64,000 bases of DNA from contig OY987302.1 in assembly GCA_963920635.1 (NCBI GenBank), positions 34,013,278 through 34,077,277 of the forward strand, read 5' to 3'. The notes under the pieces were generated by a model. The model saw only the letters and a list, made by a program, of their open reading frames with translations. It did no database searches and was not told the DNA's origin. This document shows positions 33,301 through 44,800 of the stretch, piece after piece. The stretch is from Pseudeuparius sepicola. Its lineage: Eukaryota; Arthropoda; Insecta; Coleoptera; Anthribidae. Position 1 is the stretch's first letter. The number at the start of each line of letters is the position of its first letter. A program made the translations under genes and the position numbers.

Positions 33301-34705
33301 ATCTCTCAAACTAGAACAATAATAGGGGGACTTAACGAATCGCAAAATAATGTGTCTGAACGGGTAAAAACTACATTCTCCTCCGTACATGAAAAATATA
33401 GCAAAAAACAAACATTTTTACTAATTGAAAAAATTACTGAAAATTTGCCACTATACAATTATGACAAAAACCAGTTAAAAATACCAGACAATATCCAACT
33501 CGCCGATGACACGTTTAATTTATCACAACCAGTAGATATTTTACTAGACGCTGATATTTCTACGGAAATTCAGTCAATTGGAAAAATTTAACTTGGAAAA
33601 AACTTGCCATATTTACAAAAAACAAGGCTCGGTTGGGTAATTGTTGGAAAAATGAATATAACCGAATCAAATAAAACGGATAAGGCACTTTGTCACCTAA
33701 CTACGGTCTCTAATACTACTTTATCCAAGCAAATTGAAAAATTTTGGAAAATTGAAAATCCTTTTTCCTCCCTAATTTTGACCCACGAAGAAGTTTTGTG
33801 CGAACAACATTTCGTCCAAGGACGCACAGGGCCGGTTTCAGGTAAGTTTGCCACTAAAAGAAAATTACGTCGACCTGGGTGATTCTAAAACGCAAGCTGT
33901 CAAAAGATTTTATAGTTTAGAAAAACGGCTACAGCGGGACGAAAAACTTAAACAAGAATACGTTAAATTTATGGCAAACTATCAAACTTTAGGGCACATG
34001 TCTCGTGTTGATACAATAAATGAATCTGATGACTTATTGACCTTTTACCTCCCTCACCACGGTGTAATAAAGGAAAGTAGTACAACCACCAAGTTGCGGG
34101 TCGTGTATGACACTTCTGCCAAATCGGATTCTAATTTATCTTTGAACGACGTTTTAATGACGGGTCTGGTTATACAAAGGGACTTATTTTCAATTACATT
34201 AAAATTTAGAAAACACAACGTTGTTTTTATAGGGGACATAGAAAAAATGTACCGCCAAGTCAACATTATAAAAAATGACAGAAACCTACAAAGAATAGTT
34301 TGGCGGGCTGAACCTCATAACGATTTGAAGCATTTCACACTAAATACGGTAACTTATGGCACTGCGTGCGGGTCATTTTTAGCCATACGCACATTGCATC
34401 AGATTGCTTTTGAGAACTGTGACACTTTTCCACAAGCCTGTAGTGCAATAATACAAGATTTCTACGTAGACGATCTACTTACCGGAGCGGAATCTACAGA
34501 GCAAGCTATACAATTAAAACACGAAATATCTGATGTTTTAAAACAAGCGGACTTTATTCTAAGAAAATTCTACTCAAATTCTGACACACTTCTTACAGAC
34601 TCAGACCAAGGATCACTAACCGAATACAATATCTCAGATGATAAAACTTGTAAGACATTAGGCTTAATATGGAATCCTAAATCAGACGTTTTTAGCTACA
34701 GTTAA
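33300..34705 (+). pseudogene. BEL/Pao reverse transcriptase region
   Basis: The linker (33352-33591 and 33604-33882) leads into an RT frame at 33848-34705. The frame shows FYSLEKRLQRDEKLKQEYVK, YLPHHGVIKESSTTTKLRVV, VFIGDIEKMYRQV and the catalytic FYVDDLLTGA near 34460-34489. These are typical BEL/Pao RT blocks. There is an in-frame TAA at 33589-33591 and a frame overlap at 33848-33882. A further frameshift occurs near 34700 before the connection domain (NLDERDIVNKCQILSTIAKI). Confidence 0.9.
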
Positions 34706-34719
34706 CCTTGACGAACGAG

Positions 34720-35215
34720 ATATTGTTAATAAGTGTCAAATACTTTCCACAATTGCAAAAATTTTCGATCCTTTAGGGTTTTTAGCACCGGTAATAGTAC
34801 GAGCAAAATTAATTATGGGAATGTAAATTGAATTGGGATGAATCAGTCCCTACTGAATTATACACTTTGTGGAAAACATTTCACTCTCAATTACCTGGTC
34901 TCAATGACATCAAAATACCAAGTCAAGTGACAATTTGGCACTTCACTAAAATCGAGCTGCACGGTTTCAGCGATGCGTCCGAGCTTGCATACGGCGCATG
35001 CATATACATAATAACTACAGACGAAGGCAATGAGAGACATTCTAAACACCTTTGTGCTAAATCGCGTGTAGCGCCTCTAAAAACAATCACTTCCTCGTTT
35101 AGAGTTAAGCGGTGTGTTGATATTGGTACAATTAGTTAAAAAATGTGAAGAAGCTTTAGATATGACAATTCCTGACAAAACTTTTTGGAGTGATTCGACC
35201 ATTGTGCTCTCTTAG
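34720..35215 (+). pseudogene. BEL/Pao RNase H
   Basis: The motif KIELHGFSDASELAYGACIY around 34949-35010 carries the first catalytic Asp of RNase H. Before it, FDPLGFLAPVIVRAKLIM marks the RT connection, interrupted by a stop near 34826. After 35100 the frame shifts (LIQLVKKCEEALDMTIPDKT then FWSDSTIVLS in frames next to the main one). A TAG lies near 35214. The region is decayed, but the order of blocks is standard. Confidence 0.75.
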
Positions 35216-35218
35216 ATA

Positions 35219-36950
35219 GTGGGTGTACCAAACATGTGGCGTACATTTGTTGGAAATCGAATAACAGAAATTCACGAATTATCTAATAAAAACCAATGGC
35301 GACATGTTAGCTCTGAAAATAACCCAGCAGATATTTTATCTAGGGGTACAAGTCCACAACAATTGCAAAGACATTCACTTTGGTGGAAAGGTCCCAATTT
35401 CCTTGTCCAAAACAAAGAATCATGGCCTCAAACTTTGAAATCAGATGTAGTAGATATCCCAGAGCAGAGAAAACAAACTATCTTACTACTTACTGATAAT
35501 ACCTTGTACAATGACTTGTCAATTTTTGACAAATACTCAAATTTAAATACTAAAGGTAATAATAAGATTACGAGAACTCTAACTTTGCACAAAATTGACA
35601 TGTCACTAATTACTCTTATCAAAATGGTGCAATACACTCATTTTCAATCCGAATTAAGACATTTACAAAATGAAGGACAAGTATCCAAACACAGTAAATT
35701 GTATACCCTTACACCATTTTTAGACGACGTCGATCTCATGAGAGTAGGAGGTAGAATAAGAAATTCCGACTTGTCACCGGACAAACAACACCCTCTAGTT
35801 TTACCCCCTAACCACACCTTTACCAAACTGATAATAGATTTTGAACACAAACAAAATTTACACGGCGGTATTCAAACGACATTAAAGTCTGTAAGATCTA
35901 AGTATTGGATTATACATGGCAAAAATGCGGTTAAGGCTGTTATACATAAGTGCGTTATTTGTTTCAAGACCAAGCCAACTTTTAACAACCCATTTATGGG
36001 AGACATTCCAAAATCGCAACTGATACCTGTACGCCCATTCATGAACGTAGGCATAGATTTTGCAGGACCTATACTCGTAAAGGATGGTAAATTGCGTTCT
36101 AGAAAACTAGTAAAAACTTACATATGTATTTTCGTTTGCTTCACAACACGTGCTATACATATCGAGTTAGCAGGAGATTTAAGTACCGAATGCTTCTTGA
36201 ACGTCTTAAAAAGATTCATTGCACGAAGAGGATTATGTCAGAATATTTACTCTGATAATGCGAACAATTTTATAGGCGCAAATTCTGAACTAAAAAAAGA
36301 GGTTGAACGGTTTAAAGGTTCAGTACAGTCACTTGATTTTGAAGACTATTTGTCTAAAGGTAGAATACAATGGCATTTTATTCCGCCTCGAATTCCACAC
36401 TTCGGTGGATTATGAGAGGCAGCCGTAAAGTCCACTAAATTTCATTTAGTACGAATTTTGAAGGACGCATGTTTAACTCTATACGGTGTTATGTCAAATA
36501 GAGACAATCCTGAACTCTCGTTCTCTTACACCTCTATCTAATGATCCAAATGACCTTCTACTCCTCACTCCTGGTCACTTCTTCATCAGCGATGCAATGA
36601 CTGCATAACCACAAAGGGACGTAAGTCATTTGACTTCAAACAGACTCACTAACATCAACAGACTCAAAAAACTTGTCCAGCATTTTTGGAGATGCTGGTC
36701 ATCCGAGTACTTAAGTTCTTTGCAACCTAGAACTAAGTGGAATAAAAGGAATGAAGATCCGATAAAGGTAAATGATTTGGTACTTCTACGAGGAGATAAT
36801 CTATAACCCCAACAGTGGAAGCTCGGAAGAGTGCTTGAACTCCATCCGGGCAGAGACGGAGTTACTCGCGTAGTAACTGTGAAAACGAACACAGGCGTTT
36901 TTAAACGCAGTCTTGTGAAAGTGAGTGTTCTGCCGATCGGTACCGTGTAA
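35219..36950 (+). pseudogene. BEL/Pao integrase and C-terminal domain
   Basis: The frame 35219-36415 covers the zinc-binding part (NLHGGIQTTLKSVRSKYWII, CVICFKTKP) and the catalytic core with Asp in MNVGIDFAGPILV and Asp in IYSDNANNFIG. It stops at a TGA (36413-36415) where related elements have Trp, just before the segment EAAVKS that holds the catalytic Glu. The C-terminal domain is visible at 36640-36950 (LVQHFWRCWSSEYLSSLQPR, DPIKVNDLVLLR, LGRVLELHPGRDGVTRV). It has an internal TAA and ends at a TAA near 36949. This copy makes no complete integrase. Confidence 0.9.
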
Positions 36951-37056
36951 TGTGCAAAATCGCGTGTGTTGATCCGTAGAATATTTCCAACTTTTGTAAC
37001 TAGTTTTAAGGGAATTTATGTTCTTTTGAAAGTCACGTCTTTCAAGGCGGGCGGAA

Positions 37057-37506
37057 TGTACAGTTTTACTTTGTATTGTTTTTTGTTCGCTAAAGAAATG
37101 CATCCGACATTGTAATATAGGCAACCATGCCGTCGGCTACCCCCCCTTCACACACTTCACCCCGTCGGGCATTTCCATCCTCAACGGTCACCGCAGCCGG
37201 CGACATAACCTAATTTAAAACCGCGATCTAGATGCAAGCGCGGGAACAGCGCAGAGCGCAGTAGTCAGTTGATGTCGGGCAGTCACAGAGTACGCTTCCA
37301 GGCACATTAAACTAAGTCCGTGGCGATGGCGCGGTAAAGTGGATGGAAGCGGGGCAAACGCAACGTATTTCCGTTTATATAATACACTATATATCCACGA
37401 AACTGAAACACATTTTACACGAAACCAACTGGTTTTACTTACCAAAAAAGACAAAAAGCTATCAACGAAATCCTACAACGGTTCTTGAAAAGTACGAGCC
37501 CAACCA
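37057..37506 (+). repeat. BEL/Pao 3' LTR
   Basis: It starts TGTACAG directly after a purine-rich tract (AAGGCGGGCGGAA) and ends ACCA at the CCTAG target duplication. The first 315 bp match the 5' LTR. The last 135 bp (from CGTTTATATAATACAC) have no counterpart in the 5' LTR. Confidence 0.8.
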
Positions 37507-38240
37507 CCTAGATTTGCCGTGCATGCGCCTTCTGTGAAAGCGAGATGGTTATAGCTATAGCTCGCGGTTGTGGGAAAGGAGAGAAAAAATCAATAGATAT
37601 GGTCAGCCTCTATGCAGTTAGCAGGTGCCCACAACCTCTTTGCTACATAAAGCAATGTCAAATCATTGATTTAACTTTTTGATTATACTGCAAGTAGAGA
37701 GCTCCGTGTCATGGTATAAAGGAACCGAAAACAAGCACCAGTTTGTGCTAGTCTAACATGTCTAATTACCCGAAAATATAGTTATGAACGCGTGATATTG
37801 ATGTCTCATTTGTGCGTTTATACTTGCATCTGCACGTAAATGAAACGGTTTTGCTGGTTTGTTCGTGTTATATTTGTGTATGGAAAATTTTGAGAATGGT
37901 GAAGGTTGGCGCTAGTACTTTAACGTCTATAATAGATACTTGAAAAATCTTATACTTAAGAGGCGTGTTTTGACTGCCCCTATGTATATTGGATTTTTGC
38001 ATATATTTTGTAGAATCTACAAATTAACACATCTATGTAAGTAAAATGACTTTCTTTGTCTTGGGTAGATTTTCTTGATAAACAACTGAATGAGGTATCT
38101 CGTGACTGACGTTATAGACGAAAATAATAGGTGGAAAGGAGTATAGTATACTTGTACCTATTTTTTAATAGATCTAAGGTAAATAAATGATATTTTGTTT
38201 ATTATGCAAATTACGCAAAAATAGACAATAATACATTGTA

Positions 38241-39241
38241 CAGGGTTATGCACATAACATTTTACCCCCCTTAACTCTTTTATTTTTCGTGATAGAAAAA
38301 AATGGTAAATAGAAAAGTTGTAGGGAATTTTCTTGCGAGTTTAAAGAGCATATCAGATCTGCCCATATACAGGGTGTTGTCAAGATACAAACCAAACCTA
38401 TTTTTTTTAAATAGAACACCATGTATATTATTGTTTTTTTTTCAAATCTATTCTTCATTCCGATTCCAACGATATATATTTAATATGTTTGGTTCAATGG
38501 TTTACTCGGAATTTGCTGTCATAACAAAAATTTGACATTTGACAGTTGTAAACCATTAGGTTTAGTTTTGTAGTTTCTTGCAATAAATAAATAAATAAAT
38601 AATAATAAACATAAAAACAAACCATATTTATTGATGAATTAGACCTATATATAAACTACTATGAAGTTAGCACCTACACTATAAAAGATGTTCGATGACG
38701 CCTCCATCCTGCGCAAGACAGAGATTATATCGCTTAACTAGGCTTCTCTTAAAATTTATTACTGCGCCGGATTTATTGAGGAGTCGGATTTCTTCAGTTA
38801 TCTTCTGTTTTAATTGGTTGATATTGTTTGTTCTTTCAAATGTCAAACTTTTGTTATCATGACAGTTTATTAGTTTTCATGGCAATCTGGATATTTAACT
38901 AATAGCATTGAATAAATACCTTAATCAATGCTAATAGGAATATGATAATCCAGTATTTGAAAGCAAATTCCGAGTAAACCATTGAACCAAACATATGACA
39001 TATATATATCGTTGGAATCGGAATGAAGAATAGATTTGAAAAAACCGATAACATACAGGGTGTTCTATTTAAAAAAAAACATAGGTTTGGTTTGTATCTT
39101 GACAACACCCTGTATATCGGCAGATCTGATATGCTCTTTAAACTCACAATAAAATTCCCTACAACTTTTTTATTTACCATTTTTTTCTATCACGAAAAAT
39201 AAAAAAGTTAAGGGGGGTAAAATGTTATGTGCATAACCCTG
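38241..39241. mobile_element. mariner/Tc1-type element, internally deleted, 1001 bp
   Basis: It is flanked by TA (38239-38240 and 39242-39243) and bounded by CAGGGTTATGCACATAACAT and its complement. The terminal inverted repeats run for nearly 290 bp. The left arm has the empty site near 20757. Another partial copy lies at 61041-61269. The interior retains a piece of transposase on the minus strand. Confidence 0.88.
38679..38860 (-). pseudogene. mariner-type transposase C-terminal remnant
   Basis: About 55 codons on the minus strand end in LCLAQDGGVIEHLL and a TAG. They contain NNINQLKQKITEEIRLLNKS. The ending GGxIEHLL is characteristic of transposases of the IS630/Tc1/mariner group in insects. 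The catalytic DDE/D region is absent. It agrees with the TA target site and the CAGGG termini, which supports the class assignment. Confidence 0.7.
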
Positions 39242-39753
39242 TACAGGGGCGGGTATTGAATTTTTTTATTGCAGTAGAGGGTAAATAAATAACAATAGGA
39301 ATAATTAGATGAGAAAAAGCATTGGAAGGGATGTGTGAGTACCTATTTTTAAATGTTTCTTCAGGTACAGAGGGATAAATAATCGATAAATATCCATTTA
39401 TTGTGCAAAAATAGATCATAATACGGTATACAGTGCAGTACATTGTGTTTTTTCATTGCAAAAGGGGTTAATAGTGTAATTAGTCAAAAATCACGGGAAA
39501 AAGAGTGTAAGAGCCTATTTTTAAATGATTCTTCACGTACAGAAGGATAAATAATCAATAAATAATCATTTATTGTGTAATTATGTGTAGGTGCAGGGTA
39601 CAGAGGGAGGTCATACGCTCAGTGCGCATGCGCGGGGGGGGGTGAAGTGGGCGTGGCCCACCAGAGGCGTAGGAGTGGGGGGTAATGTGCGAAAAATGAG
39701 TGGGGGGGATCAAAAAGGGGTGGGGGATCTATACAGAACTGTCAACCTATATC

Positions 39754-41830
39754 TAGTCCAATAGCACTATTCTGATTACATCATATTGTCGGACAACAGC
39801 CATACTAAAACCTGCAGATAACGAATAAATAACTACCAGTGATGGGGAAAAGTGACAACATGTATGAGTTCAAGTGGTAACAAACAACCACGTGTTGCAG
39901 GTGAGCATTTCCAAGCCGAGCGCTAAACAGAATAGGGGAGCACTGGCATTAAAGTTGAATAATGTAGGTGACACCATTCGTTGTTTTCTCAACGATTTTG
40001 AATTTACCTTGTAATAACATCACAACCCACAATGGCACCTTAATAATAAGTAAAAAATTACTTATCACAGGAAACTGTGGTTTGAACAGGACAAAAGCAA
40101 AATTATCGCAAGCTCCACAAATATAACGTTAAAAGTGGGCCTGAGGACTTACGATCTTTTGTCGGAAAAAAATTAAATGGATCGTAACTGAGAACCAGTT
40201 TTGCTTATGTTAATTTTCATGTCATATATGATATTTATGGTGCATTTACGCGAGCAGAAAATAAGAATTAGTGCTTACGATACAACAAAAATCTAAATTA
40301 TTTAAATTTCTAAGTGAAACATGAAAAAGGACAATTTTTGGACCATAATATGTTTAAATAAAATTAACAACTCTACTGTTTGGAGCTTCTATAAATGATA
40401 CAATAGTTCTTAAAGATACAGATTTTGAGTTTTTTTGAAAGTTCTTTACTAATATTTTCATTCTTTAAGTTAGATATTATTGTGTTGTTTTTGTTGGATC
40501 TTAATTTAAAAATTATCATCTAGAAGCTTACTTATTTAATGATAATAACTGTTACATTTATCTGCTCTAGTTACAAATAAGTTATGATAATTTTTCAGGA
40601 ATTTTCTGTTTTATTGAAGAAATAATCTAGTAAATTTTCTCAGAGTTGTTCTCACATTTATTTTTTGTAAGAAATTAGTAATAATATAAGTCAATTTTGC
40701 CCTAAAAAATTTTTTTTTCTTTTATTAAAACTAGTGACAATAGAGCAATAGGACTGTGAGAAATTATATTTTGTTGTATTTCTGCGAGTCTTGTATAAAA
40801 GAGAAAATATTCCGGATAGTAAGGAATGTTAACAACTCACCCTTATTGGCGACTTCTGATGCCAAGAACGTGGCCACGTTCTTGAGTAAACTTCATAATA
40901 CCTTATTCTTTTCCGTTTTTTAAAATCGGTTAGTAAATAAAAAATATATGGGATAAAGAACATAGGAAGTTTTATTACTGCAGCATAAAAATGATGAAAA
41001 TGATGCTATCTTTTATTGCCTATAGCTCCGCCCCCGATGGACCGATTTTCCTCGCAGTGGTCTCAAAATGTAGAGGAAGGACCACTTTACTCACTTTTTG
41101 TATTGGTTGCATCATGCTGACATTTTTTCTTCAAAATGAATTAGCCCAAACAAAGGACTAAATATAAACCGGCCATTTTGAAGCTTTCTGTATTGACTGC
41201 AAACAACGATGCCTGTTTTTTTTTTAAAATCGATTGATAGACGAAAAAAATGACTAAAACAAAAAAGACCAAAATTTTTGGGCCCACCCGGTATATGTTG
41301 TCAAATTTCTTAGAGCCTCTTGATGACACACAAGTGAATATAATAATAGATCTTAAATCATGGCTGTACTTAGGTATTGATGAAAGGAAAATAATGGGTA
41401 TTTCAGCCAAAATCATATAATATTTATTCTTTACAATCAACCAAGCTTCGGCCATATTTATCGCCTCCATCAGGGCTAAAATAATGTTTCCACATGATTA
41501 TCAATGTCCAAATATGGAATAAACGTTCTCTAAATATTAATATAAATTTATGATATTTTAAAAGAAAAAAACACTACAAAATCATTTAATACAACAATTT
41601 TCTTTAAAAAACAAAATGATCGCAACAAAACGCTTAATAAAAACAAATAGTCCTTAAGACAATGATATTAGACTGTTATACAATAATTCAATCCCTTTAG
41701 AATTCCATTTTGCTAGTTGGGTTTTACCCAAAATTGTTTTAACTTTTCATATAAGCAAGTGACCTTGAAATCTTTGCCTGCGGCGCCATTTTCCCACATC
41801 ATTCCAGATCCGCCACTGCATGTAATATTT
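39754..41830. other. No gene seen
   Basis: AT-rich sequence between the right arm and the next transposon gene. The part 41010-41300 (GCTCCGCCCCCGATGG, GCCCACCCGG) looks like ends of degraded MITEs, but no inverted repeat could be fixed. The frame at 41141-41470 has no recognisable motif. Confidence 0.5.
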
Positions 41831-41831
41831 A

Positions 41832-44800
41832 TTTTTTAGTTCAAGTCAAATCTCAAATGTTATTGATGTTGAAAGTGATGGAAATAAAATGGAAGTGGAT
41901 TCAGAAGCAGGGGAAACTAGGGAAGCTGTGGATTCTAATATTGATATCTCTGGTGATTCTGCCGCCTCTGAGGACAGAATTTGCATAATTTGTTTGAAAA
42001 ATAGGAAAAGAATTAAGGGCCAAACGCAACCGCTGCATGTATGGCAAATTGAGACAATAAAAGTGATAATGTCGCACGCGATAGAATGCAACAATGTTGA
42101 ACTACTGCAAAGACTTCGTGACAGTGAATCACAGAAACGTGAAGTGCGATACCACAACTATTGCAAAAAAGACTTAGCTAATCAGGTGCAATCAAAACTC
42201 AGTGAAATGCGCGAAAAAACAGGGTGGCATCGAAAGAATGATTCTCATAAATCAGCACTCAAATGGTGTCTGAGTATGTTTCTGAACATGTCGTTGAATT
42301 GCGTCGATGCTATTTTTTTGATTTTTTAAAGGACATGTATACTGATCACCTGAAATCGATATTAAATTTTGATTTTACAACAATTGATCTTCGAGATCTG
42401 CAACAGAAGTTGTTCAATGTATTTCCTAAAAAAATTGCCATCGTGACATTAAATCTTTGCCTGTGCAAAGATACCTTGCAAGACACGGTAGGAATCATAT
42501 TTCAAGATATAGCTGACAGTTTGCCAGAATCTGAAGGAGGTGCTTCTACTGGTGTTACTACTGATAAAATCAAGTAATAAGTCCTATTCATTTAGAAGAA
42601 AATATTTCACGTGAACAGTCAATGAAAAAACAACGATCTTTAGATGCAATTCCAATGGAAATTAAAATGGAAATTAATCCATACAACAAGAAACCAAAGT
42701 ACAATCAGAAATTATTACCCTATTGTTCTACGACTATGTGAGGAAAGCCTCATAGAGCCATTGAAGAAAAACTTTCATGCATGGGTATTGTCTCATCTCT
42801 CAAAATTGCCAAACACACCAGTGTGGGTAGGGTACATAGTTTAATACACGACGATAAAAGCAAGAAGCAATTGCTGGCCTATTTAACCACATTCACCGAC
42901 CAATAATTCTGTTGTGGCTCTAAAAATGGATTAAACTCTGACAGCAGCTTTAGAATGTCAAATGGAATTTATTGAAGTCACATATGATTTAGCTATAGCA
43001 AAAGTTGCTTTCCAAATTCAGAAAACGGATCATCCAAAATACAAAAATTTATTTATTCTTCAAAGCGATTGGGAACTTCATTGATGGTTGTGGAATCACT
43101 AATGTGACGGTAGATTGTGAAATATTAGCCAGTTAATAGTTTCCTAACAGGAAAACACTTTAACAGATGCAAGCGATTACACCCTTTAGTATCATTGGCT
43201 CTTCAAATTATGCACTTCGAGGATTTCCTTTCTGCTTCTACAATCGAGATAGAATAGATAAATAAAATAAAATAAATAAGCTTTATTGTCTAACAGAAGG
43301 GCATTCCATTTACAAGACAATATGCAAAAAATTACAGAAATACACTTTTGTTTAATTTGATTTGGGTATAGATAACAACTTATTACATGAAACAGGTAAA
43401 AATCGAGTAAAAATTATAAAGCAAAAATTAGTCCCCTGACCATCCCTTTAAAAGTGAGGAAGCTATGTTGAGGAAAATCAAGTTCAGAAAACTCATTTGC
43501 TAGCCTACACATATTGTATATAGGAGATTTTAGTAACATATTAGTGTTAGTTCTATCCAAGTAAAACATATTGCTGGATCTTGTGTTAGATGGAATATGA
43601 AAATTGAGGAATGATAGCAACTCTGCACCATCAATTAAGCCCACCACTATATTGAATAGAACTTGAAGTGCCAGGACTTTGCGTCTGTCTCAACTCCGAT
43701 TGAGGAACACCTCTCTGAGGATATACACCATCTTGTTTAAAGGATAGAAATTTAAGAAACTTTCGCTGGATATTTTCGAGTTGATTGATGTATTCATTAT
43801 AGTATGGACACCACACAATTGAACAATACTCGAGTTTAGAGCGGACAAAGCTAAAATAAAGCGACTTAAGGGCATTTATATTATTGAAGTCTGTACTAAG
43901 TCTGAAAATGAAGCCTAATGTTTTCATTGAGGATGTTGTAACATTTGTTATGTGATTATTGAATGACAACTTGGGGTCAAAGGCAATCCCGAGATCCACA
44001 AATGAGAAAACCTGCTGAAGATTCACACCGTTGATATTGTATTCAGATGTAAGATGAGATTTCTTAGTCGTGAAAGACATGACTTTGCATTTGTCAGAAT
44101 TTAGTGGCAATTTATTTTTGTTACACCACACACATCATTTATGTAGATCAGCTTGGAGCTCCATGCAATCAGAATCAGACTTGATCCCTCGAAAGACTTT
44201 TAGATCATCAGCAAACATCAACACTTGACTCAACAAACCATCAGTAATATCGTTGATGAACAGAGAGAATAGGAGTGGAGCCAAATCACTACCCTGGGGT
44301 GCTCCACTAGTAGCAAGAAAGCTATGAGACCTAAATTCATTGCACTTCAACAAACAGAGATCTGACAGTCATTTTCAAGTATGATGATATTAAATCCAAG
44401 CGATTATTGTGAAAGCCAATCGAGCAAAGTTTTTCTAAAAGGATGGTATGGTCCATGCGGTCAAAGGCCTTTGAGAAATCTGTGTAAATAGTGTCGATTT
44501 GGGAACACTTATCTAGAGCTTGACTGGTGAATTGAGTGAAATTTATAAGATTTGTAGTAGTATTTATGGTTTAAAAAAAAAACATTCTGGGTTGGGGATA
44601 TTAAATGCTTTACCTGGGGAAAGATCCTGTCATATAGTCATTTCGAAAACCTTAGACAAGCAGGAATATAGTTCAAAGGGCCTACATTCGATGCGTTTGA
44701 TTTGAAAGGCAACGTATAAACACTACTGACGAAGTCAGCAAAAGCTCTAACGATATTTTCTGGCTTCAACAAAATCTCCTGTTTATATGTTACTACGCCA

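Larger units (their letters stand above)
30194..37506 (+). mobile_element. BEL/Pao LTR retrotransposon
   Basis: It is inserted in the right arm with the 5-bp target duplication CCTAG (30189-30193 and 37507-37511). The left arm keeps the empty site, ATTCCTAGATTTGCCG in complement near 22350. The order gag, protease, reverse transcriptase, RNase H, integrase and C-terminal domain is that of BEL/Pao. LTRs begin TGTACAGTTTTACTTTG. Coding regions are broken by stops, frameshifts, a tandem duplication in gag and a solo LTR. Confidence 0.92.
8011..39753. mobile_element. Very large inverted-repeat element, unclassified
   Basis: The arm 8011-22844 and the arm 29691-39753 are inverted copies once later insertions are removed. 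The outer ends align from GATATAGATTGACAGTTCTG on the left to the complement of GATATAGGTTGACAGTTCTG on the right. The flanks 'gatata' and 'tatatc' would fit a TA or TATA duplication, but this is not decisive. Without nested insertions the arms are about 1.7-2.9 kb and the whole about 11.5 kb. No transposase, Maverick/Polinton gene or Helitron feature was found in the 6.8 kb centre. An inverted segmental duplication is the alternative. Confidence 0.55.
29691..39753 (-). repeat. Right inverted arm
   Basis: This is the inverted copy of 8011-22844 apart from nested insertions. The segments 29691-30193 and 37512-38240 match 22844-22345 and 22345-20757 in reverse. The segment 39244-39753 matches 20757-20153 and then 8178-8011. 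It lacks the hAT MITE, the DIRS block and about 760 bp of the left arm. It carries the BEL/Pao and mariner-type insertions, which the left arm lacks. Confidence 0.75.

Noticed and set aside
8011..39753. Maverick/Polinton identity for the large inverted-repeat element
   Set aside because: Size would fit, but no DNA polymerase B, integrase, ATPase or capsid gene is seen in the centre, and the ends lack a clear 6 bp duplication.
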